Positions 47,801-59,800 of a stretch of DNA of 64,000 nt are shown in pieces. Source of the stretch: Eurosta solidaginis (Eukaryota > Arthropoda > Insecta > Diptera > Tephritidae); contig NC_090320.1 in NCBI RefSeq assembly GCF_040869045.1, positions 245,768,978 through 245,832,977 on the forward strand, read 5' to 3'. The position numbers and the translations under genes are program-made. Within the stretch, counting starts at the first letter, position 1; each line of letters begins with the position of its first letter. The notes under the pieces are model-generated. The model saw only the letters and a list, made by a program, of their open reading frames with translations, was not told the DNA's origin and made no database searches.

Positions 47801-50800
47801 TTCGGCGGGCCGCCTCCCAAGATCGATCTCATTCATCCAGCAACACTTCGTTACACAACAAGGGTTATTTTCCGCCCTGCAGTTGCTTAGCTAAGTCGCG
47901 GCCCCTTGCTTAGAGGAGGACCGAAGGCGGTTCATTTGCAGTTCCGTTGTACCCATGTGGGCGAAAAGATCCGCACGATGTTTGCTGTTATGCTGGATTG
48001 AAATAATACCAATTATAAAACAGTTCAGGGATAAGCACTTACAAACCATCTTTGAAAGCACCACAGCTGCATTTGGAGCTGTAATAGCCGCTTTACTGTT
48101 CAAGAAACAGAATGCGTCCACCAGATCTTTCATTTTGTTGATTTCCGCTTGGAAGATGATGGATAGATCGGGGTGCTTGAACGAGCTGCTTACATAGAGC
48201 TTCTGCCAGAAACTCCCTCACCAATCGTTTCTAGCTAATTCAACCCATCGTGTACCACCAGCCTAGTCCACTGCTCTGGATGAATTCCTCCCCACTTCTC
48301 TCCAGAAAGAGAAAAAATGTTGAAGCTTGTGAGGGGCGAAGTTGATGTTCTACAGTAGTCAGAATTTTTTGCAGTAAAATCGTAGTTGGTGGGAAATAGG
48401 AAGTCTCCGTAGCTGGAAAGTACATATCACAAAGCCTGATCAAGTATGGCTTGTCGACTTCCTTTAATGATAATCTTATTAATATAACACTCAAAATTAG
48501 CTTCTAGAAGTATATTTTTTGAAAGAGACACCAAAACGAAGTTTTCCAACTTGAACGAGGCGCTCTTGGCACTTGACGGCATTTCTAGCTATAAAACCCT
48601 ATGAAGTTTTACCAGAAGGTTCTGTGTTCAAGTCACATAAATTGCAACATTCAAATAATTTAGAAACATTTTTTCTAAACGGGGTCGCCCTTTAGGAATG
48701 ATGTGGCAAAACCTCCGTTTGAAGGTTCCGTTAGGAGTTGGCTTATCATGTAGATCCCGTGACGCAAAACAGCAAACAGAATAAATACAGTCATGTTGTA
48801 GACAATACTCGAGATCTAACTGGCCACCAGATCCTCGCAGGAGATTTCAAAGTAAAATTAGTCGAAAGAGGTGTGGCGCAGACTGGGGAAAGAAATAAAA
48901 ATGAGCATTTGTTCGGTAAATCGATGACAGGGATTATGAATTAGTTCACCTCTAGTATTCTGCTAGTAATTTGAGAAGGGCGATATGTGTATAAACTTCG
49001 ACAGCGTTTTCGACGAATAGCACCCCTATTACATGCCCTGAGGTCGGCGGTGACTTCAAGAGGATGCTGCCATCAGCACCATATAGCTGTACTTTTTCCT
49101 CCCCTTTCCAATAGATTGTAGTGTACTTCCATCATCCAGTGATCCGGTAATATGCCAGTTCCATTCCCGGATACACCAATGTTATCTAGGATCCACATCA
49201 GTGCTATAATAGACTGAGATACCAGCTCCTTTAGCCACTGTTTATAATCTATTTCTACCATCAATAAAGTGCTACTGTCCCGAAGAGCTATGGTCTTTGT
49301 TTAACAGACATCGGTCAGCATCTTCTATGACTTTCATTTTCGCCTGGAAGACGGAGAGTTTGTGCAAGTAGATACCGCTGCTTACATTGCCTTTAAGCTT
49401 GCAGTCATCCTTTAAGTCTATACTAGACATATCATCCCATTCGTGTCTCTCTGGGACTCGGATAACGTTATTCTTCGGCGGTGGCCCTCAAATACTGACA
49501 CTGTCAAATCACTCACTTTAACTGTATTACAACTTTCCTGGAGTTTACAAAAGACTTCTTTCTACCCGTAAAAGTTGTAGCATTAAATCGATAGCAATTA
49601 TAGGTGTATTGTGAGCATATTCCTCTGTTTAACTTACATCGACCAGCATCTTCTATGACTGTTAGTTTCAACTGAAAAATGGAGAGCGAGAGTTTTTTCA
49701 AGTGGATACCGTTGCTCATGTTGTGATTAAGCTGCCAGCCATCCTTCAAGGCGGCCATGTACTCAGAGTCTAGAAAAGACATATCATCCCTTTGGGGCCT
49801 CTTTGGGATTCGAATAACGTTATTTTTTGGGGATGGTCCCAAATGCTGCCACTGGCAAATCACTCAGCCTAACTGTATTATAACTTGCCTGATGTTTACC
49901 AAAGAGGTCTGACCGGAGAAGGCTGAGCCTTACTTCCACAGCCATTATACGTATGTTTTGGGCTTAAAACACAAATATTGAAATGAGTTTTACTCATACC
50001 TTTTACTCCATTTTTTCACAAACTGCGCCACTGTAATTATAACTTCCTCACGCTCAAATGTGATGTAATCTTTACTTCATCCTTTCTCCTTTCATTCATT
50101 TTTTACAGTTTGTGTCAAGAACGGCACCGTCTACAAATCTGGTTCAGCAATGTCATCATCAAATCTTTGTACTTATTGTTATTGTATTGGTAAGTGAGCG
50201 GGGATTGTGATTGTGCGATTACATAAAAGGCGTGGAATTGCTCAGCATTCAAAGATTGTTTGATAAATATATTATTATTCTTCTTCTTCCGTCAGGAGGC
50301 ACCGAGAAATGCGTCAAACCAAAATGTATGCTACCCGTTGAAGGTTGTAAGCCCATTTTTGTCGATTCCACTTGCTGTCCGGTACGTTACGATTGCACTA
50401 GCAAACCAGCAGGAAAATCGTCACAAGAAGTGCGCTACCGTAAAACGTCTAACAAACATTACCTGCGCATGTCACAGCGTTTGCAGCGAAATCGTGGCTG
50501 CACTGTTGATCAACAATTCTATGTGGAAGGACAAAAAATGCGCTCCGATCCCGATAAGCCTTGTGACATTTGCTTTTGTATACGTGGTACACGTCGTTGT
50601 GCGCCAAAGAAATGCTCACCCGCTCTCAAGAATTGTATACCGGTTGTGCCAAAGGGCCAATGCTGTCCATCCAGTTACGATTGTGGCAGTCAGCGTGCAC
50701 AAAGCTCACGTCAATTCAATTTATTTTCATTGCTTTTCGGCAAAGAGGATGAACTAAATGGCAATGACACTAAGCGTCTACCACCGATCGAATATCCACC

Positions 50801-53800
50801 CGATAGACATCCATCAGTGACAGCAGCAGTGACGCATCATCACCAAAATATATTACAAAAGAATGATGAGAAAAGTATTTTGGATACAATACGTGAGGGT
50901 TTGGAAATAATCGATGGTAATAATGATGAGATAATGATTTCGGAAAATTTGGCAGACAAATTGCAGACACCTTTAACTAAAGTCGTCATAGAAGGAGACG
51001 ATGCGACTGATGCGAGTAGCACACAGCCAGTCGCGCAGGATGCGGCATCTACAGAAGTGAGTTTCTTAGACTTGTTGTTAGGAAATGATGAAGATGATGG
51101 CGCGTTGTCTACAAAAGTGACGGAAGAAGGTGAACCTGATTTGAAAACGACCACAACGTATGATGGAATTTCATGGGTAGATCTTTTGTTGGGTCCAGAT
51201 GATGATGTAAATAAGGTGGTGGGCACAACAACAGATGGAAATGGAATGGGGGAGTTGGAGACTACCATAAGCGCTCAATATGAGCCGAGTGCTGAGCATA
51301 GTATAGATCGAGTTGATCATGATTTTGGTGGTGATTTGTCTGGTAGCGGTGAGATTGTGGTGGGCGCACAGCAAACAAATGAAACAGTGGAGATGCCGAA
51401 CATTAAATTTTTAGGGTTAAATGGAGAACTTGAGAAGAAACAAGAATCGAATCACAATATGGAGTACAAAGTGACGAAAACTAATGCAGTTTCTAAAACA
51501 AACTCTGTGGAAAGCAGCAGTAAAACAGCCGGAGCTATAAAAGCAGTTGCCAGCTCTACTGCGAGCACGCCAAAGTCAGCAGAAAGCAGAACGGATGCTC
51601 CAAAAGTAAGCACCACGAAACCAGAAGAAGTGGAGAGCACAAAAATGAGCGGCACGAAATCAGTGGAGAATACAACGGCGATATCTTCAAAACTAGTGGA
51701 AAGTTCTACATCAGATATCACAAAAATAGCAGAGCGGCCGACTGCGAGTAGCATAAAAATATTGAGCTCTGCTAGACCGCGACCAACAATACCTGGTAAA
51801 AAAGCGTATGCAACAACAACAAAATCTACATCAGCAACAACAACACAAACTAAACCCAGCACGAAGCTACCGTCAAAGCTGAGCGCTAAGGAAACACCGA
51901 GCTTATCAGTGTCTACAAAAAAACCCACGCAAAAACATACGCAATTAAAATTCATGCCCAAAACAACGTACAAACCCAAAGACAAGCTGCACAGGACGAC
52001 TACAAGTCGTCCACTAAATGACACAGAAACGCAGTTGACAACAAAAGCAACAACACAAACAAACGTGAAAACACCAATCCAGTCAACCACAAATGCGCCG
52101 CCTGAAAAGAAGCAAAACGGACTCTTAACAGCTTTGCTAGATGGGCTCTCCGATATGCTGAGCGTGGATAATGTACGCAATAGCACGCAGGCTCGAGTGC
52201 CTGAAAAAGCGAACGCAACAGCCTCAACAACAACAGACATAGATGAAAGCACACAAATCACAACAACTTCAAAAACCAAGCCACCACCACCTTCCTTCAA
52301 ACCGTTGCCGATACTCAACAAACCCACACATATGCGTATCAACTCAAAGATTGCAAATCTCACAATTTCGCCTGAGGCAATGGAAACGAATGTAATGTTA
52401 GATGTAACGGTGTTTAAACCACTGCCTGAGCAAGGTGCAAACGTGTCACTGGCAGAGAGTATACAAGAAACTAAGGAGGTTACTGAAATTGCAGTGAATA
52501 GCACAGATTCGATACCAACTTCGACAGCGGAAACTGAGGCGTCATCTGGAACTTTGGCGGAAGCAAGCAGCACCACCACCACACCAAAACCTGCACCAAT
52601 TAGCATTATAAACACCACCAGCATCACTATCATTACACCAAACACCACACTTAAACCACTTATAATCGAAACTAATCCCACCATTTTAGATGCTGATCCT
52701 TTCGATGCTAATGCTCAGCCTACGTTACCACCAAGTTTACCAAATTTGAAAATTATACCCTTTCTACCCACCGATGCGGTTAAGGCTGATCGCAATAATT
52801 TGCCATACGATTATTATCATGCAAAATCGCCCAACGTAAAAATCGATTATGATCAATATGATGAGGGTAATATGTATCCAGCCATCACCGAGCCACACTT
52901 CCCCATCTATCCTGATTTGGTGGATGATAATAAAGCGGAATATATTTATAAATTTAAAGTTGAAGGCCCTTCAGCACCGGTAATGTCATCCTCAGTTGGT
53001 GGTGGCAAGTTGGATGGTGCGAATGGTGCAACGGCAGCAGCAGCAGCTTTTGTAAAATATGATTTTAATAGCGCCGAGTTGGAACACAAAGGTTTTTCGC
53101 CACCCACTAAAACTGAAGGTGGCTTTGTGCCCAAAGATCCTCTGGTGCTGGGTGAAGATGATGAACTGCACATAGATGCGCTGCCGCCATATGTTGATGC
53201 GTCAAATTATCAAGTGACAAAGCATATTATTGATATCAACACAAGTGAGCCACTTAGAGCGAATCTCACAAAAGTTATTGGTGAGTACTTTGAACTTTAA
53301 AATTTTGGTCATAGTTGCTTAATAAGTAAGTTCTTCCATCATACTCTTTGTATCATGTTTGGAGAACTGCCTTTGGAGTACCCTTGATTCCGCCTAATTA
53401 GTTTTCGGACCCGCTTGAGGTTGGTTCGAACGAGCTTTTGATTAGAGTTTTCCACCACGTGTAGCTTTTTTTAGTCCCAACTGATATTTATACAATTTTT
53501 GAGATGAAAATCTTTAAAATCAGGTATGATCCAAAGTGGGAACAAGATCAATCAATAAAGAAGTTAAAGAAAAATTATATCTTTACTTGGATGACTGCTA
53601 CATGGAGTCTACTTCGTAGACCTACAGCTGACATGCAAAAACTTATAACGGTCCGCCCAGGTCATTGGGCTTCAGATATGCATGGCTAAAATATGAGTGT
53701 GGAATACCACACTGCAGAAGTTGTAAAGACGTAACTACCAAAGAGATTGGTGAGCGATTTCTGTGTAAATGCCATCCCTATGAAAGAGCCAATGGTAGTT

Positions 53801-56800
53801 TCCGGCACGTTTCCGTTTCGAAAATTCTAAGAATTTCTGGTATTCATAAAAGTGGAGTTTAAAAATAGCGGAGAAATGAAAGGACTTTATTTTGATGTGA
53901 GTTTGAAAAAAGGATGATGACTTATTTACGAAGGAAGTCTGCCTAAAAAATTTCATCAACGAATTTTTAGCTTTACTCATTTATTTATTATATCTTGTGG
54001 AGATTATGGAATCTGAGTTTCAGCGGCGCTGCATCAGAATGTTTGAAATTTATTAATATACTAGAAGACCCGGCAGATGTTGTCCTGCCCTAAATTTGGC
54101 CTATCTGCATACATTTTAATAAGCTTTTTCCGTCTGACTCTGCCCTCCCCCTCTTCACTTTTTCCTAATCCTTTTATTCACTCCTCCCTCCGTCTTTTTC
54201 GCTTCATCTATCTCCATCTTGGTCTCATTCTATCTCTTTCTCAGTCTCCTTCTCTCTTTTCTCTTCTCTCAATTTCTTCTCATTCTTCTGCATCCCTTAT
54301 TGCCTGTCCCAGAGGGTGGTATGTATTTTATTCCAGTCCCAGTCCCAGTCCCACTCCGAGTCTCAGTCACAGTCCTAGTCCTAATCCCAATCCCAGTCCG
54401 TCTCTGGATAATATATTACTCTGTACTAAAGCACTCATCAACAGCTTTCATTTGATATCCATATTGTATAAACATTCTCTAGGCATTAACTGGCCCACGT
54501 TTTGGGCTAAATCTCCAGACCCTAGTCACCCAGGGGTATGAAAATTACCCTCTACACAACTAAAGACTCTCCTGAATAAAAAAAAATGTCATAGTACCTC
54601 TAAATCGCGGGCTCCCTCAGAAACCCCCACCCACACCCTCTCGGCGGGCCTGGTGATCTGCTATACTTGATATCATTCGCTATAATATTTTTTATTGATA
54701 AGCAGGTTGTTTAAATAAACACCAATCAATAACACGGGAGTATATCCGCACCACCTGAAAATATGAGTGCCACTGCGTATACGTATAAACGTATAAACAA
54801 ATAAAAAAAATTGCAATAAAATAATATTGCGACTATAAACTGAGATATAACCTATCCTATGTCTCAAGTTAGATCAAACTACACACGGCGTGCAAAACAA
54901 ATTCAAAATCGGTTCTGTAGTTTAGGAGTCCATCGCGGCCGAAAATGTTGTGACACGAGCTTTTTATATATTAAGATTAATACACCTTTTGAAAAATTAA
55001 TGAATCATACCCCTACAAGATCTCAAATTTGTTGAGTAAAACATTTATTTTTAAACTTTTTGAATCTCAATCGCTTTACAGTTGTCAGGGGTTTTAAATA
55101 TAGTAATTTCACATGAATATAAAAACACTTCCAACACAGTGTATAAGGCTTTATTTTCCCAAAGGTAATGCCGCTGTAAAACTATGTACTGCTTTGCTAG
55201 GAAACAAGCCTCAGTGCTGTCAGATGCAGGTGCTTCCAAACTGTCCTAATGTATACACAGAAAAAATTGCATCAAGTTCCATTACATGTCAGAAATCAAA
55301 TGCGTTGTTTTAAAAACAATTAAAATCTGAATGGATTTCAAGCTGCCAAAGAACAAGAGTACTTCGGGCCTTTAATCTCATAGTTCCAGTCCTTTCTGAT
55401 CTGTGAGTTAAGCAGAAAATGTCGGCCTTCTAACAACTCAATGTAAAAGAAAAAAACTTTCAAACTTTGATGCAAAAATAGAGGAAGAGCTTTGAAAACA
55501 ATATCAGCTACATGCACATGTTGTTTAGGAGTTCTGGTAACTACGATTAAATATTGACTCTGAGGATAAATTGGTGTATGAGCGATAAAGACACTCCTAG
55601 AATGTTTTGGGTAGTGTTAGAGAGAGGTGGAGAACGAAAATTGACACTGCTGATGGCACATCGCCGAAACCGGTTGGTCTCGAAACTAGAGCTTACAATT
55701 TCTTCTCGAACACAAGCGAGATTTTAGAGAGCCGAGAAATCGAGAACTCGACTTCTCACTAGATTCTCGTGTCTCCAAGTACTCGTAAATCTTGCGAGCT
55801 TCTCGATATTCATACTTAATCGCAGTGTTGGTTTTTTTTTACTTATGACTTTTTTGTTTATTATATTGCTTCAATGATATTTATTTCAAAACATATTTAT
55901 TATGCATATAATTTTGTTCGCAATATTTTATTTTTCAACGAGACATAAAGAACACGGCTTCTTGCGAGATTCTCGAATCACGAATTACTCGTAAGGCTCG
56001 CGAGATTCTCGAATCTCGAATTACTCGTAATACTCGCGATTTTCTCGACTTTCAATTCAGTCGCTGCATTGGCAATATTCGATACATTTCGTGGTTTTTT
56101 ACTTGTGGTTAAGCGGACATTTTGACCTGTGCTCCAGAAGAAATCGTATGCTCTATATAAAACAGCCAATGAATCGATTAAATTGAATGTCGAGAAGCTC
56201 GCGAGCCTTACGAGTAATTCCAGATGCGAGAATCTCATAAGCCTTACGAGTAATTCGAGATTCGAAAATTACACGAGCCATGCTAGTAATTCGAGATTCG
56301 AGAATCTCGCGATAAGGCGAGACTCGCGAGAAATCTCTTCTCGAACATGTTCGAGATCTCGTAAGCTCAACTCGAAACCAAATTTGACAAGTGATTACGG
56401 AAAATTGTTCCCTTATACATAGTGTTATCGATGTTGATGGTCCTTTGTCGAATATATATCCAGTACGTTGCGATAACAACGCACCATTAAGGTACTATCT
56501 CGATCATCTCGGGAATGATTAACATGACCACATTAAACCTTCCCCTAGTTCTTTGAGGACTATGTATGTGTATGATACATTAATATTTGCGACATGACTC
56601 GCGTAGGTAAGGTTGACATTTGGATTGGGGAAGCTCTGAAGCTATAAAGCTTTGTATTCGGTGGAACATTGGCTCGCAAACTGTCGCTAGTTAAAAACTC
56701 GCAAGCTGTACGATCTCGAGTCAAAATACCTCTTATGATGTAAAGAGTGGCTCAAAAACTATTACTAGTAAAAAACGCTTTAGCTGTTAAATATCGAGTT

Positions 56801-59800
56801 AAGTGCCTCATTTAGAAAGCTAGGTAATCAAATATTTTCAGTTGAATTTTTTCATATGTCTGAACTCTTCTTCATGTTGCAAAGACAATCGTTTGAATGG
56901 TGTTGCATCTGAGGCCAAAAAAGTAACTCACCTACTTTGAAGAAATAAAAGACGAATAAAGATAAATCAGATTCAAGGGGTTGATAAGCGCTAAAGTTAT
57001 GTTCGGCATGTTTTTAATATAGTTTTTAATTCACTGTGCATTACACCACTCTACCACCACGTTAAGATTTTTAGTTCCAAAAGGAACCTGATTCGACAAG
57101 GTCTCGCCTGCTAAATATTGGGACGATGCACAAAAAAAAAATAAACAAATACAAATTCTTAACAAAATTCGCTTAAAACAAGTGAGGTGAACAATTAGGT
57201 TGGGGAAACTGTGAAGGTATAAAGCTTTGTATTGCACTTAAAAACCATGATTTCCTATCGTTTAATTTTCACCGGCAAACAAATATCTTTCCGAGTTCTA
57301 AGTCACTTCTTTTAGAAACATTTTATCAAGTGTTTGGATATTATTAGTTCCATCATTGAAATGGAGGCTTTCGGTAAGTTAAGATAGGAATTACTCTTTA
57401 TACCACAAAGGTGGTGAAAGCTTACGACTTTCAAATGATATGGAAATCTTGACAATGCAAACTGTGAAATTATGATGATGTGGCTTTAAAATTGTCCGCA
57501 CAGTTTGAAAGCCACTTTATGAAACGAAATAAAAAATTTTCAATTTTCTTTGCTTTAACTTCGGATTGCTTGGCGTGATTTACGTGCGGCTTAGAATAAA
57601 TATAACGAATTGATAAGCAAGTGTTTTTATTTCTCGACAGCTTCCTTGTTCATAGTCTACTAGCAGACCCGGCAGACGTTGTTCTGCCCTAAATTTGGTA
57701 TATCTGCATACATTTTAATAAGCTTTTTCCGTCTAACTCTGCCCTCGCCCCTCTACACTTTTTCCTAATCTTTGTATTCACTCCTCCCTCCGTATTTTTC
57801 GCTTCATCTATCTCCATCTTCGTCTCATTATATCTCTTTCTCAGTCTGCTTCTCTCTTTTCTCTTCTCTCAAGTTCTTCGCATTCTTCTTCATATCTTAT
57901 TGCCAGTCCCAGAGGGTGGTATGTATTTTGTTCTAGTCCCATTCCGAGTCCCAATCACACTCCGAGTCTCAGTCTCAGTCCCAGTCCTAATCCCAGTCCG
58001 TCTCTGGTCTATTTCCCGGAAAAAAGCATCGTAAATACTAATATAGGCAAATTTATATACCAAATTTCAGGCAAATCGAATAGGACGTATGTATATAGGT
58101 ATGTGGGTATTATTAATTCAGGTCGTTATTTCGGCTTCGCAAGCATATTTATCAGTTTTGCCAGGTTGATGCGACTAAATCGAATATCACAATGAAAATT
58201 ACTTAAAAGCTCTCATCAACAGCTTTCATTTGATATCCATATTGTATAAACACATTCTAGGGGTGCCCGGGTCCACGTTTTGGCCTATATCTCGAGATCC
58301 AACTCACCGATGGGTATGAAAACTACCCTGTACTAAAGCACTCATCAACAGCTTTAATTTGATATCCATATTGTATAAACACATTCTAGGGGTGCCCGGG
58401 TCCACGTTTTGGCCTATATCTCGAGACCCTAGCCACAAATAGGTATGAAAACTACCCTGTACTAAAGCACTCACCAACAACTTTCATTTGATATCCATAT
58501 TGTATAAACACATTCTAGGGGTGCCCGGGTCCACAATTTGTCCTATATCTCGAGACCCTAGTCACCAAAATGTATCCAGGTCCACTTCCCGGAAAAAAAT
58601 TATCCTACATTTTATTCTAGATATAACGCTACCTACATACGAAATTTCAGGCAAATGGAGCCATATATACAATAGTTTAGAATAAATCGGTCCCTGGTCC
58701 ACTTCCCGGAAAAAAAATTTCCAAACACTCTCCGGGTTCCTACTAAGTTATCCTGAAAATTTGAATAAAATCGCCGTGGTTCCTACTAACGGGTTCCTAC
58801 TAAGTTATCCTGAAAATTTGAATAAAATCGCCGTGGTATTTTCGGATTCCATAAGCCTCATACAAACACACAAACATACAAACATACATACATACATCCT
58901 ATTTTATATATATAGATAACAAATTGAATGAAAGTGTGTAACATGGGTTGGGGGATTTCAGTCGTCCAGCAGGAGAGCAGCATTGTTATGAAATTTCCTT
59001 AGTATGTTCAAGAATCAACTGTAGTAGCATCCCCTGCTGCTTAGCACCGTTATAATCTTGTTACCCCTACTACACTGCTTCTCTGCTATGTGCAGGCCAT
59101 TTCTTCGCTCTACCACTAAATATGTAGGCGGAGTAAGGTGCTCCCCTGCTGAGTTGTTTCTCGGTAGTTGCTCACAATTTTCCGTAGCGCTTTCTCAACT
59201 GCTTTTGACCATATGCATATGTGAGGCTCGGCTATTACTTCCCGTTTTGCCTTTCAGTACAATGCCACCGTCTACGGTAAAGTTGCTTCTACACAACGCT
59301 CTTCCCACCTCTGCTCGAAATCTGAAATACTATCAGTTGTCTACTGCCTCACCCGTCGCAGTCAAAAAATCCAAACGCTATCTCGCGATATTACTTTTTT
59401 GGCACGGTAAGCTTTAGAAAGTGCCTAGCCTACATTCCGTTAATATACGGAAGACAATCACACTCTGCTTAAGCCCTTGCTACTGCTACTGCAAGACATG
59501 TACTAATTTTTTTCCATCTTTCACAGAAATCACAACTCCCGACCCATTCAAGGACGTCATCAGAACCGAACCACCACCTGATCTAACATCGCTTATTGAA
59601 GACAAAGAAAAAATTATTGCTCAAAACCCTGCACAACAACAACCAATTAAGCGCTTTGATGACGTAGACAATTTAAGCCATACGGTGATACACATAACAA
59701 CTGCTGAACCGCAGACCTCCCAAATGGTTCACAATGAATTAACTCTTAAGACAACAATGAGATTGAAAGATCCCGAAGAAGCGCCACCGAAAAAGGAAGA

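Noticed and set aside
50211..50295. In-frame start upstream of exon 4 (ORF beginning at 50211)
   Set aside because: This stretch is intron 3. Exon 3 at 50109-50189 supplies cysteines 1-4 of the VWC and joins at the CAG acceptor at 50295.
51452..52684. 410-codon open frame on the minus strand
   Set aside because: It is antisense to the Thr/Lys-rich exon 4. Runs of ACA/ACC/AAA codons read in reverse as Val/Phe-rich sequence with few stops. No start context, splice sites or domain.
55978..56479. Several ORFs with repeated LASLTSNSR text
   Set aside because: Translations of the TCTCGA units in the arms of the foldback element, on both strands.
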